Shown: in pieces, positions 19,199 to 27,327 of the stretch
Numbering within the stretch: the stretch's first letter is position 1
How the letters are laid out: each line of letters begins with the position of its first letter
Translations under genes and position numbers: made by a program
From: Desulfosporosinus acididurans
GTDB lineage: Bacteria; Bacillota; Desulfitobacteriia; Desulfitobacteriales; Desulfitobacteriaceae
NCBI RefSeq assembly: GCF_001029285.1
Contig: NZ_LDZY01000007.1
Coordinates: 220,233-284,232, forward strand
Reading direction: 5' to 3'
DNA: 64,000 nucleotides
The notes under the pieces: generated by a model
What the model saw: only the letters and a program-made list of their open reading frames with translations
What the model was told of the DNA's origin: nothing
Database searches by the model: none

Positions 19199-20122
19199 AC
19201 GTCAGAAAACAAAAAAGTTCATTTCATACCACCGATGCCACCTAAGCATGCAAATCGTGTAGGGATTTATGCCCGGGTCAGTACGAACAGTGCAGAGCAA
19301 TTACAAAGTCTAACTGCCCAGGTATCACACTTCACAAGAGTAACAGCAGCTAATAAAAAATGGTTATTGGTAGATGTGTACATAGATATTGCTTCAAGCA
19401 AGACAGGATCTTCTCGTAGAGAGTTTACACGAATGCTTGAAGATTGCCGATCTCATAATCTGGAAATCATACTTACGAAGAGCATCAGTCGGTTTGGACG
19501 GGATACTGTAGAGATTCTTGATGCATTGAATCAATTGAAGCTTCTCGGAGTTCGTGTCATATTTGAGCAAGAAGAATTGGATACCGCAGATGCGGATAGT
19601 GACTTGATGATTTCTATAATAGAATCAATTGCTCAAGCAGAGAATGAATCACGCAGTGATAATATTATGTGGGGAATTAGACAACATGCGGCAAACGGCA
19701 CTTCAAAACTGTATAACAGAAAGTGCTATGGGTATGTGAATGCAAAGGATGGCAGCCTGATTATTAAAGATGAAGAGGCGAAAAATGTAAAGTTGATTTT
19801 CAATATGTATCTTCAAGGTAAGAGTGTAATAGGCATTGTATCCGAATTACAGCGACTGGGAATAAAGTCTCCTACCGGAAAAGAAAAATGGTGTAAGCGG
19901 ACAATCGATGTAATGCTCAGTAATGAAAAGTATACAGGAAATGTCAGGCTATTAGATGATGGAAAGCACGCTGCACACTATCTGGCAAAAGATAACAATC
20001 CGGCTATTATAACTAAGGAAACATTTCAAGCGGTGCAGATTGAAAAACAGCATCGAAGTAATGTCACAAAGGGCGAAGATGGAAGTCGGAGAAAAAGCAA
20101 AAAATACAGTTCGAAGCAGTGA
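19199..20122 (+). CDS. Short serine recombinase C, with an ACG at the start position
   Basis: A serine recombinase distinct from A and B. The resolvase domain has YARVSTN and TKSISRFGRDT; a recombinase domain with KWCKRTIDVMLSNEKYTGN follows. It stops at about 307 residues, without the zinc ribbon and coiled coil seen in A and B. The AGGAGG site at 19185-19190 is spaced for a start at 19199, where the codon is ACG; the first ATG in frame is 19235. The sequence between (TSENKKVHFIPP) looks natural, so the ACG may be a mutated ATG or the ATG at 19235 is used. It may be inactive. Confidence 0.8.
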   Translation, partial: TSENKKVHFIPPMPPKHANRVGIYARVSTNSAEQLQSLTAQVSHFTRVTAANKKWLLVDVYIDIASSKTGSSRREFTRMLEDCRSHNLEIILTKSISRFGRDTVEILDALNQLKLLGVRVIFEQEELDTADADSDLMISIIESIAQAENESRSDNIMWGIRQHAANGTSKLYNRKCYGYVNAKDGSLIIKDEEAKNVKLIFNMYLQGKSVIGIVSELQRLGIKSPTGKEKWCKRTIDVMLSNEKYTGNVRLLDDGKHAAHYLAKDNNPAIITKETFQAVQIEKQHRSNVTKGEDGSRRKSKKYSSKQ

Positions 20123-20240
20123 AAAATCAAAATAGCCTAATCGAAAATTTTTTATCGAGAGGTTAGGGAGGGCTTCAAACCAGCCTAAACACAGCATTTT
20201 TACTGCGTTTTGCAAAAATGTGAAATAGCCTAAAAATTTC

Positions 20241-20379
20241 AAGAAGAGAGTTCTAATTTATCTCAGATCACCAAGATGGGAATAAGTTATAGGTTTCAAG
20301 AGGGTAAAATCTTGGTCAACCATAACAAATTCCTCGGGTACACCAAAGACGAGCAGGGGCAGTTAGTTATAGTCCCAGA
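20241..20379 (+). pseudogene. Recombinase B fragment cut by an IS end
   Basis: The frame encodes SNLSQITKMGISYRFQEGK and GYTKDEQGQLVIVPD, matching residues of about 155-200 of recombinase B. Homology starts at CAAGAAGAGAG and stops where the IS left end CAGCAGTTTAGC begins at 20380. Confidence 0.85.
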
Positions 20380-20621
20380 CAGCAGTTTAGCTTCTACCAC
20401 AATTAAACCATTGATCTCACTGGTAATATTACAGATTTCAGAAGTGTATCAAATTCGGACTTTTTCTCTCTCTTGCTTCCTGCTAAAATCAGATTGGAAG
20501 AGAGGATGAAATGCGAAAGAACTACTTTGTAAAATTGGTAAACTACATGAAGAATGTTTATCAGATTGATCGTGGTCTGGATAAACTGTCTGACGGAAGA
20601 GTTAACCCGACTTACAGCACG
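20380..20621 (+). mobile_element. IS left-end fragment
   Basis: About 240 bases matching the left end of the IS at 48934: terminal repeat, leader and the first 45 or so transposase codons (MRKNYFVKLVNYMKNVYQID). It is truncated at the 3' side, where unrelated sequence and a partial palindromic repeat follow. Confidence 0.85.
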
Positions 20622-20647
20622 GTTCTTATGGCGCATAAAACTGTTAA

Positions 20648-20684
20648 TGTGTTTTCAAACCCGACATTTTGGCAACTCGCGGCA
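20648..20684. repeat. Partial palindromic repeat, copy 4
   Basis: GTGTTTTCAAACCCGAC followed by TTTGGCAACTCGCGG resembles the first half of the repeat at 6616-6680. It breaks off directly into a recombinase fragment. Confidence 0.45.
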
Positions 20685-20741
20685 GGTCGAGCATTACACT
20701 TCTTACATTCAGAACAACCCAGATTGGGAATTCGGTGGGAT
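20685..20741 (+). pseudogene. Recombinase fragment (about 19 codons)
   Basis: Encodes [17 protein letters not shown], matching the N-terminal domain of recombinase B. It is fused to the 3' end of the TetR gene, which reads it in antisense. Confidence 0.75.
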
Positions 20742-21314
20742 TTTAAATATCAAATCCAAAAATGAATTTATCAAACCAGTTGGATCATCAAATCCTTTTT
20801 CAGATTCTAGATGTCCGGCAGAATTGAGTTCAACAAGACCAATAATAAATGCAGATCCCATTGCGGTTAATTGTTTGGCTGATTTACTTACAGTGAGTTT
20901 TTGTTCATGAGCTTTTTCCAAACATTTATAGATGATTCTAAATAATTCAAAAGCCGAAATATGTAGATTGGCATATTGACTTTTGTCCCATTGCTTTATG
21001 AACATTAATTGATAATGTTCATAATTTTTTATACCAAAATCATAAAAAGTATATAACATTTCAGAAACAAGTTTTCGGGGATCGTCAATTTCTCCGAATA
21101 ATTCACGAAGACGATTTATTAGCACATCAAAATTTTCAGTCACAATTGCAGCAAGCAAATCATCTTTATTTTTAAAATGCCTATAAACTGCACTTCTGGA
21201 TAGATTCATTTCTTTTCCAAGATCACGCATACTGACTGAATCAATGCCGTTGGCGTCAATCATTTGTCTTGTGACATCAAGCAGCTTTTGTTTTGTATCA
21301 TTACCACTTTCCAT
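20709..21314 (-). CDS. TetR-family repressor with a chimeric C-terminus
   Basis: A 201-residue TetR regulator. The N-terminal HTH (SVSMRDLGKEMNLSRSAVYR, about residues 24-43) is followed by HFKNKDDLLAAIV and an all-helical ligand domain. The last eleven or so residues (IPPNSQSGLF) are read from the antisense strand of a recombinase fragment, so the natural C-terminus has been replaced. The HTH and most of the ligand domain are intact, so function may remain. It is divergent from the SDR gene and flanks two copies of a palindromic operator. Confidence 0.88.
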   Translation of the reverse strand: MESGNDTKQKLLDVTRQMIDANGIDSVSMRDLGKEMNLSRSAVYRHFKNKDDLLAAIVTENFDVLINRLRELFGEIDDPRKLVSEMLYTFYDFGIKNYEHYQLMFIKQWDKSQYANLHISAFELFRIIYKCLEKAHEQKLTVSKSAKQLTAMGSAFIIGLVELNSAGHLESEKGFDDPTGLINSFLDLIFKIPPNSQSGLF

Positions 21315-21361
21315 ATTAACCTCATTTCTGTCTTTATTCTTTATTCATTTTACTATTACGT

Positions 21362-21413
21362 GTTGACACTGTCAACGCTTTGGGGTATACTTATTTACGT
21401 TGACAGTGTCAAC
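21362..21413. promoter_or_regulatory. Divergent promoter with two TetR-type operators
   Basis: GTTGACACTGTCAAC (21362-21376) and GTTGACAGTGTCAAC (21399-21413) are inverted copies of one near-palindrome. The first contains TTGACA (21363-21368), exactly 17 bases before TATACT (21386-21391), a canonical sigma-A promoter toward the SDR gene. On the minus strand the second operator supplies TTGACA, 17 bases before TATACC, toward tetR. A repressor on both sites would shut both genes. Confidence 0.85.
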
Positions 21414-21449
21414 GATCGGCATGTTAATTCAGTTAAATGGAGTGAAATC

Positions 21450-22424
21450 ATGTTAACAGAAATGAATTCAAGTAAAAAAACGATTATTATAACCGGCGGA
21501 AACTCAGGATTGGGCTACGCATGCGCCAAAAACATTGCCAAAGCCCATAAAAATAATCATGTCATACTCGCTTGCCGTAATGCAGCTAAAGCAAACGAAG
21601 CGGTAAATTCACTAATCAGGGAAACTAAAAATAGCAACATAACATCTTTGGAACTTGACCTTGAATCATTAGAATCCGTAAGAGGCTTTGTAACGAAATT
21701 TTTGAATTCCGATTATCCACCCCTATATGCTCTGGTTTGTAACGCAGGGTTAATTATGGTTGATAAAACTTATTACACCAAAGATGGCTTTGAAAGCACC
21801 TTTGGGATAAATCATCTCGGACATTTTCTATTAACCAATATGCTGCTCGGAAAAATGACCAATTCTGGCCGAATAATCTTTGTCAGCAGCGGAACTCATG
21901 ACCCCGCGCAAAAGACTATCGTCGCTCCACCCGTATATGAGAACGCCAGATTGCTCGCCTATCCAAAGGAAATGAGTCAAAATGAAAGTATGAATATTGT
22001 TGGCCAACGTCGATATTCCACGTCTAAATTATGCAATATATATTGCACTTATGAGCTCAATGAAAGAATAACAAAAGAAACAAATAAAAGCCTTACAGTC
22101 AACGCTTTTAATCCGGGACAGATGCCGGGCACAGGATTTTCCCGCACCTTTCCGCCTTTAATGAAGCTCTTGCTCAAACATATCCTTCCTGTATTGTTAT
22201 CGTTTAATAAAAATGCCACAACGGCCGAAACATCAGGAAATGCACTAGCATCACTTGTATTGAATCCTGAACTGAACGAAACTACAGGGAAATATTTCGA
22301 CGGTACAAAGGAAATTAAATCATCGGAGCTTTCCTATAACAAGGAAAATATGAAGGATTTGTGGAGGACAAGTGTTGAATTGACAAAACTGAACGAAACA
22401 GAAACAATATTAAGCTTAGATTAA
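21450..22424 (+). CDS. Short-chain dehydrogenase/reductase
   Basis: A 324-residue SDR. The cofactor motif TGGNSGLGYA is near residues 14-23, the structural motif CNAG is in ALVCNAGLIM, and the catalytic pair is in YSTSKLC (YxxxK). The size and sequence recall the protochlorophyllide-reductase-like/retinol-dehydrogenase-like SDR group. The ATG at 21450 follows TGGAGTG. Expression should be controlled by the divergent TetR protein through the twin operators upstream, suggesting a response to a small hydrophobic or toxic compound. The substrate cannot be told. Confidence 0.92.
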   Translation: MLTEMNSSKKTIIITGGNSGLGYACAKNIAKAHKNNHVILACRNAAKANEAVNSLIRETKNSNITSLELDLESLESVRGFVTKFLNSDYPPLYALVCNAGLIMVDKTYYTKDGFESTFGINHLGHFLLTNMLLGKMTNSGRIIFVSSGTHDPAQKTIVAPPVYENARLLAYPKEMSQNESMNIVGQRRYSTSKLCNIYCTYELNERITKETNKSLTVNAFNPGQMPGTGFSRTFPPLMKLLLKHILPVLLSFNKNATTAETSGNALASLVLNPELNETTGKYFDGTKEIKSSELSYNKENMKDLWRTSVELTKLNETETILSLD

Positions 22425-22588
22425 GAATCAACAACGCTGGGTGAAATCTGACCATGTGATCAATTATATACCGGCGTTAACAAAAGAACACCAAAGATGT
22501 TATTGAACGTAGAAATGCCCACCACTATGTAAAGAAGTTGGTTAGATTTATGTATCATGGCCAGCATCTTGCGTACCATACATTAACA
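22425..22588. other. Stretch before an IS end
   Basis: Low-complexity sequence with a stretch that looks like an old transposase remnant (near 22490-22580) but is too short to assign. No gene supported. Confidence 0.3.
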
Positions 22589-22877
22589 CAGCAGTTTAGC
22601 CTCTACCATAGTTATACCATTGACCTCACTGGTAATATTACAGATTTCAGAAGTGTATCAAATTCGGACTTTTTCTCTCTCTTGCTTCCTGCTAAAATCA
22701 GATTGGAAGAGAGGATGAAATGCGAAAGAACTACTTTGTAAAATTGGTAAAATACATGAAGTGAAGAATGTTTATCAGATAGATCATGGTTTGAATCAAT
22801 TATCTGACGGAAGAGTTGACCCTACTTATTGCACGGGTCAAGTTATTCTGCCTGTGCTAATTAGTTTTTTGCTGTAT
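22589..22877 (+). mobile_element. IS left-end fragment
   Basis: Starts CAGCAGTTTAGC and matches the left 290 or so bases of the IS at 48934, including the leader and transposase start. A short insertion shifts the frame (KYMK followed by a stop), and homology ends near TTTTTTGCT. The mini-gene array with R modules begins directly after it. Confidence 0.85.
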
Positions 22878-22939
22878 GGATAGCGCATTGCAGGAGATAA
22901 AAGATAATGGTGGAATTAGAACGTTATGTAACTGGCGAT

Positions 22940-23031
22940 AAAACCCAGCCACCCGTCAAGCCACCAAACTCCTTCAATCCCGCAGGATGGGATGTGGTTG
23001 CCTGGTGAATAGGGGAAGTGGTGGGGATGCA
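22940..23031. repeat. R module, copy 1
   Basis: Contains ACTCCTTCAATCCCGCAGG and GATGGGATGTGG, flanked by C-rich sequence on the left and G-rich sequence on the right (CCCAGCCACC against GGTGGGGATG) that can pair. This intergenic module recurs at about 24990, 25560, 26180, 26620, 28000, 29560 and 61155, with a partial copy at 24385. Confidence 0.85.
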
Positions 23032-23078
23032 TCATATGAGATCTAATAATTCACTTTCTAGGGATTGGAGAATAAGAA

Positions 23079-23485
23079 ATGTTGGATAAAATTGAAGATG
23101 ATGAACTGAATAATTTTATTAAAGAGTATGATAAGTGCTTTCTTGAAAGAAATATAGAAAAATTGAAATCGTTTTATCCTGAAGATAATAGTGAATTAGT
23201 ATATTTTGATAATCATAAAAATAATGATACATATTCCGTAGATGAGCATTAAAATTATTGAATGAATTTTTTCGAAATGGTAAAAAAACAGAATCAGGTA
23301 CTGTTGAAGAATTAACAATGGAAAATATTCATTATTTTAAAACAGAAAGTGCTGCTTGTGTTTGTTTTTATGCAAGGTATAAGAGTTTTCCCAAACCAGC
23401 AGTAAGAACGACAATATATTTGGAAAGAAATAGAGGGAAGTGGAAGATGAAGCATGTACATTGTTCATTCGAGCCGGAAAAATAG
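23079..23485 (+). pseudogene. NTF2/SnoaL-like small protein, frameshifted
   Basis: The 5' part from ATG 23079 (MLDKIEDDELNNFIKEYDKC) ends at a stop near 23250. The 3' part continues in another frame from about 23252 (LLNEFFRNGKK, then TTIYLERNRGKWKMKHVHC). Together they resemble one SnoaL/NTF2-like alpha-beta barrel of about 130 residues. A one-base change near 23248-23253 joins them. It is the first gene of the R-module array. Confidence 0.65.
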
Positions 23486-23599
23486 TATGTAAAGCAGCTT
23501 CCAATTATTCTAATCTAACCTACCAATTTCTCACCGCGCCACCCACACCCAAGCTAACCTCAAGAAGAAATAACCGCCTAGCTGGTGTTCGAGTTGTAG

Positions 23600-23806
23600 G
23601 CTAAAATCCCCCCACCTGCGAAAAACCAAATAATATAAACGGCTTTGCGAATCCAGGGCGTGTTGCTCTGGATTTTTACAATTTGTCGAGGTACAGTGGT
23701 ATAATTAGGAAAGAGAGCGGTAAGAACTAGCCTGGACGCCAATTCCGTCAATTGGCGGACAAATCAAAGCGGCAATATTCCGCTCAGGATAGCGGGGATA
23801 TTTTTT
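23600..23806. repeat. B module, copy 1 (terminator plus promoter-like)
   Basis: Contains a hairpin AATCCAG...CTGGATT (23650-23674) followed by T's, then about 25 bases later GTGGTATAATTAGG, a good -10-like box. The unit then continues through CGCCAATTCCGTCAATTGG. Copies recur at 24162 and 29393. Its order suggests that it stops one transcript and starts another. Confidence 0.75.
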
Positions 23807-23986
23807 AGTCGGGAAATTCCTCGTACCGAAGTGGTTGATCTAGTTAATTATCTAAAAGATAAATCGCTTAATATTCCGGCTTTTATAATATGTAAGGATC
23901 TTTTATTTGATAAATCACCAAAGATGATTGATAAATATTTTGAGGCACATTTTAATAGGTTTCCTAAAGGCCCTATTTTACTTTAA
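23807..23986 (+). pseudogene. 3' fragment of an unrecognised small protein
   Basis: An open frame without a proper start, fused to the B module: SREIPRTEVVDLVNYLKDK, then FEAHFNRFPKGPILL. It is about 59 residues. No family recognised. It looks like the truncated end of a gene. Confidence 0.35.
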
Positions 23987-24161
23987 ATTTAAATTATACT
24001 AACACTATTTAACTGTATTCCACCTAATTTTGCATAATCAGTTCAACAGAGTCAGAGTCAACGGCCCAACATATTTTTTTGGATACTTAATTCACCTCGT
24101 CTGTAGCGCCCCGCTAAGCTCAATAAGAAATAGCCGCCATATTATAAAGTTAATAAAGATA

Positions 24162-24372
24162 GGATGAAAATCCCACCCACGAAAAACCAAATAATCTAAA
24201 CAGCTTTGCAAATCCAGGACGTGTAGCTCTGGATTTTTAAATGGAGCAACAATTTGTCGGAGTACAGTGGTATTATTAGGAATTAGAACTGACCCGGACC
24301 TCAATTTCGTCAATTGGCGGACAACTTAAAGGGGCAATATTTCGTCCAGGATAGCGGGGGTAGTTATTTATC
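24162..24372. repeat. B module, copy 2
   Basis: Same plan as 23600-23806: hairpin AATCCAG...CTGGATT at 24211-24235 with T's, then a TATTATTAGG box and the CAATTTCGTCAATTGG tail. The stretch 23987-24161 before it holds no gene. Confidence 0.72.
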
Positions 24373-24384
24373 CGGAGAGCGTTG

Positions 24385-24490
24385 GATGGACAAAGTAACC
24401 CAAACAGCCAATGCTGCGGGATGTCCTTACCTATCCAAAGGCGCTCACCGAACCGGAAAGCTGGAGGGATGAGGGGATGGGTCACTTGAG
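24385..24490. repeat. R module, partial copy
   Basis: Shares GCGGGATGTCCTTACC and CTGGAGGGATGAGGGG with other R modules, in particular the copy at 29560, but lacks the left arm. It is fused to the B module before it. Confidence 0.6.
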
Positions 24491-24579
24491 AGTGTTTAAA
24501 CCGACAAGTTTGGAAGGTTGGTTTAGTTTGACTGATGGAATACGTGTTGAAGACAGAATCCATGAAAGAGGTTAAAGAG

Positions 24580-24906
24580 ATGGGAGCAACAAAATATTAT
24601 GATGTAAAAATTTCGGTTCTCAAAAAACTCGATGTTGGCGATATCCATGAAAAGTACGCTTCAGAGGGAGTTCCAACAAAGTGTTCAAAATATAAAGAAG
24701 GACAAGAGTTCATAACAAAAAATTGTAATAAACCTGAAGGATTTTGTAGTTGGGCTTGGGCAGGGATTCAAGACAAGGTTGTTTATTTAGCATTAGGGCA
24801 TGATTATCCTTGGGTTAGGCAGAAAGGAACTGAAATATTCTGTTGTGCCGATGGACTTCATCCAGTACTTTATAAATTAGAGAGAATAGAAGGAACCGAG
24901 TCATAA
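24580..24906 (+). CDS. TIGR04076-type small protein
   Basis: A small protein with the pattern of the TIGR04076 family: VKISVLKK at the start, EGQEF, then CSWAWAGIQ, a central strand and ADGLHPVLYKLERIE at the end. It has several conserved Cys (KCSKY, NCNKPEGFC, FCCADG). Function of the family is unknown; a metal or redox role is possible. I prefer the ATG at 24580, preceded by GAAAGAGGTTAAAG. Upstream ATGs at 24535 and 24562 are in frame. It lies between R modules. Confidence 0.8.
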   Translation: MGATKYYDVKISVLKKLDVGDIHEKYASEGVPTKCSKYKEGQEFITKNCNKPEGFCSWAWAGIQDKVVYLALGHDYPWVRQKGTEIFCCADGLHPVLYKLERIEGTES

Positions 24907-24989
24907 CTTTCCTGATGCCACTGTAAGTCACTTGCACCACTTCCGCCCGTATCCCGCTACCAACAAGCCCAAATACCCGCCATGTTATA

Positions 24990-25082
24990 AACCCCAAGCC
25001 ACTAGTCAACCCACCGGACTCCTTCAATCCCGCAGGATGGGATGTGGTTGCCTGGTGGATAGGGGAAGGTGTGGGGATGCGG
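24990..25082. repeat. R module, copy 2
   Basis: ACTCCTTCAATCCCGCAGG core with flanks AACCCCAAGCCACTAG on the left and GGTGTGGGGATGC on the right. It lies between the TIGR04076-type gene and a small secreted-protein gene. Confidence 0.85.
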
Positions 25083-25136
25083 CACATGATGCGGAGCTGC
25101 GTGGAGGGGAAATAAAGATACGCGGAGGGGCATACT

Positions 25137-25466
25137 TTGAAAAGAAAACTCGTTGTTGCGGTCATTACGTTTATTACTGTTTGCTTTGTTTTTACATGGG
25201 ATGTTGCATCCCAGGCTCACTCTACACCACAGATGGCAATAAGAACGTATTTGTTTCTATCGGAGCATCCAATTAGTGCTTTGACCACAGGAATTGTAGT
25301 GAATCAATTTCAAACTGAATTAGACAGAAATAGTCTGGAATTACAAAACGCAAAAATTTATTCGCTAACGAGACCCCCGATCGATACATCAGGAAACCAT
25401 TTAATTAATGTAAAAGTAACAAAAAAGGGTTCTCTGTATTATGCACGATATTACGGTGAAGCTTAA
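25137..25466 (+). CDS. Small secreted protein of unknown function
   Basis: A 109-residue protein with a TTG start after CGGAGGGG. Residues 1-27 form a signal peptide (KRKLVVAVITFITVCFVFTW) with a likely cleavage after SQA. The mature part is about 80 residues with two or three predicted strands (NVKVTKKGSLYYARYYGEA). No Cys at the cleavage site, so not a lipoprotein. Family not recognised. One of the array genes between R modules. Confidence 0.7.
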   Translation: MKRKLVVAVITFITVCFVFTWDVASQAHSTPQMAIRTYLFLSEHPISALTTGIVVNQFQTELDRNSLELQNAKIYSLTRPPIDTSGNHLINVKVTKKGSLYYARYYGEA

Positions 25467-25851
25467 TATCATGTTTAGCTAAGTTGTAATATCATTAAAT
25501 CAGCGGTATTCCACGGAACATTATCGCCTCCAACACACCGCTCTTCCCGCTATCTCTCGCCCCCAAATCCCCATAAAACCCTAGCTCACCTGTCAAACCA
25601 CCGAACTCCTTCAATCCCGCAGGATGGGATGTCCTTGTCTGGTGGATACGGGAAGGTGGTGGGATGAGGGAGTGTATTGGCCTCACCGGAGCGTTTTAGA
25701 ATTTCCGGTTTATTGTATTCGAGGCTTACAAAAGTAAAAGGAATATTCCGGAAAATGGAGAAGTATAGAGGTAACTAAGTCTTACTTAATTTTCATGTTT
25801 TAATAGTCATGAATGAGTAAAAGTAGACATTGGTATGGAGGGGGAAACACT
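25467..25851. other. Intergenic with R module, copy 3
   Basis: The R module lies at about 25560-25670 (core GAACTCCTTCAATCCCGCAG). It is followed by CCGGAGCGTTTTAG, related to the terminator-like sequences after copies 5 and 6. No gene seen. Confidence 0.8.
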
Positions 25852-26130
25852 ATGGATGAGAAACGAATTTTCACAATTGGGCTGAAACTGGTTGGCGCTA
25901 TGAATATCATAAGCGGCTTAGTCAACTTTATTAGCTTCATTCCGGTTATAATTAATGTTTTAGGTGGTCCCATGCCAAGCCGAGTAGTTGCAATGCCAAA
26001 CCAAATTGTTATAAATCTTATCCAAATGATTGGTCCGATATTTCAAATTGTGGCCGGTACATATTTGCTAAAAGACGGACAAGCTGTTGTGAATTTTGCC
26101 TATAAAATTAAGTCAAAGCTAGATGAATAG
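25852..26130 (+). CDS. Small membrane protein, two helices
   Basis: A 92-residue protein starting at ATG 25852, preceded by GGAGGGGG. It has two hydrophobic helices (LVGAMNIISGLVNFISFIPV and IVINLIQMIGPIFQIVAGTY) and a basic C-terminus. No family recognised. It lies between R modules 3 and 4. Confidence 0.75.
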   Translation: MDEKRIFTIGLKLVGAMNIISGLVNFISFIPVIINVLGGPMPSRVVAMPNQIVINLIQMIGPIFQIVAGTYLLKDGQAVVNFAYKIKSKLDE

Positions 26131-26179
26131 ATTGAATGCAGCAGCATATTACACTGCAGGCTTCTTGCGTCACACAAAC

Positions 26180-26298
26180 CCTCAACCCCAAACACCCATA
26201 ACCCCCAGCCACCCGTCAACCCACCGAGACTCTTTCAATCCTGCAGGATGGGATGCGCTTCCTTGCTGGATACCGGGAAAGGCGGGTGGGGGATAGGT
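26180..26298. repeat. R module, copy 4
   Basis: Core CTTTCAATCCTGCAGGATGG with left arm CCCCCAGCCACCCG and right arm GGCGGGTGGGGGATAGG. The arms are complementary over much of their length. Confidence 0.82.
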
Positions 26299-26381
26299 TG
26301 GTGTAAGGGGGTAGTGGGTAACTAGCTGTGTGAATTAATACTAATCTGGACTCCAAAGCGAAATTGAAGGAGGTAGTATCG

Positions 26382-26552
26382 ATGTTCCTTTTCCCAGCTT
26401 TTATATCCCCGTTAGAATTTGGAATTATATCACCGATTGTTGTAATTCCCGTAGCATTAATAATAGTGGTAGTCTGGTACGTTCGTAAGCTAAACAGTAT
26501 TGATAAAACTTTAAAGGAAATCTTGAAAGTCATAACTAGCAGACAATCATAG
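26382..26552 (+). CDS. Single-helix membrane mini-protein, 56 aa
   Basis: The ATG at 26382 follows AAGGAGG at 26367-26373. One hydrophobic helix (IISPIVVIPVALIIVVVWYV) is followed by a short amphipathic tail (KLNSIDKTLKEILKVITS). Family not recognised; small regulatory membrane proteins look like this. One of the array genes. Confidence 0.7.
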   Translation: MFLFPAFISPLEFGIISPIVVIPVALIIVVVWYVRKLNSIDKTLKEILKVITSRQS

Positions 26553-26619
26553 CAATCAAAAGATACTCGGATTGATCACAGATCACAATTTCTCAACTCT
26601 TGCCACCTGTACCGTCTGC

Positions 26620-26830
26620 TACCCCTCACCCCCAAGTCTCGGCCAATAAATCGCAGCGACCAGTCAACTACCGGATCTCCTTCAATCCCGCAGGATGGAT
26701 GTCTTACCTAGTGGATAACTGACTGGGAGGCTGGAGGGATGCGTGGGATAGGGGAGTTTTAGTAACTAACGGAGCGTTTTCGGGCGCTCTTATTGTGTTC
26801 TTATTGCAGGAAATGGAGGATAATGGTGGA
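26620..26830. repeat. R module, copy 5, with terminator-like tail
   Basis: Core CTCCTTCAATCCCGCAGG, then a diverged right arm. It continues into AACTAACGGAGCG and GGGCGCTCTT, a small hairpin with T's, and then ATTGCAGGAAATGGAGG and ATAATGGTGG. The same order follows copy 6. No gene in 26553-26883. Confidence 0.78.
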
Positions 26831-26883
26831 AATAATACTAAGAATAATGATCAAATTGCCGCCAGGAGCTACTAGGAGGTGTG

Positions 26884-27091
26884 ATGGTGGAAGTTTGGCA
26901 CATTATTTGGGTTGCTTCTGATTGCTTTTGGTTTGGTGATTACATTTCTCTCATCCCAGGGCTGGTATATTGATTGGCTCAAAGAAAGATTACCTATGGA
27001 AAGAAGAAGGCTTATTCGAGGTGAACGAATCTCTGGTATTTGCCTTATCTTTATTGGGATGCTTCAAACCGTAAAGGCATTAATATATTAA
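26884..27091 (+). pseudogene. Small two-helix membrane protein, frameshifted at codon 3
   Basis: AGGAGG precedes ATG 26884, but the frame reads MVEVWHIIW and stops. Removing one G from ATGGTGG gives MVKFGTLFGLLLIAFGLVI, a natural membrane protein of about 68 residues that continues to the stop at 27089-27091. So a one-base insertion disrupts an otherwise complete gene. Confidence 0.65.
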
Positions 27092-27132
27092 AATGTTAAC
27101 GTAGTTGAGAGAACCGAGAGGTGGGTTTGATT

Positions 27133-27310
27133 ATGGATCAATTAACGTCCTGTAAGACTTGCACAAGAGAAATGCACAGTCTGCCAAAGTATGTCCTCAT
27201 TGTGGGGCCAAGCTAAAGCTAACTCTAATTGAAAAATAGTACTTTTTATTTTTGTCAGCTATGTTGCTATGATATTGATGGGCATTATTGGAATGAAATG
27301 GTCAAAATGA
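27133..27310 (+). pseudogene. Zinc-ribbon plus membrane-helix protein, two frameshifts
   Basis: The first frame gives MDQLTSCKTCTRE, a second gives QSAKVCPHCGAKLKL, and a third gives LFIFVSYVAMILMGIIGM. Joined, they form a typical small protein with a CxxC...CxxC zinc ribbon followed by one membrane helix. Two single-base changes (near 27173 and 27236) are needed. The next gene starts directly downstream. Confidence 0.65.
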
Positions 27311-27327
27311 AAGAGGGGGTAACAAAA

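Noticed and set aside
21264..21449. Extended N-terminus of the SDR protein
   Set aside because: The frame is open upstream but crosses the promoter and operators; ATG 21450 has the ribosome binding site.
27229..27327. Extended N-terminus of the 208-aa hypothetical protein
   Set aside because: This stretch is the membrane helix of the preceding zinc-ribbon pseudogene read in another frame.
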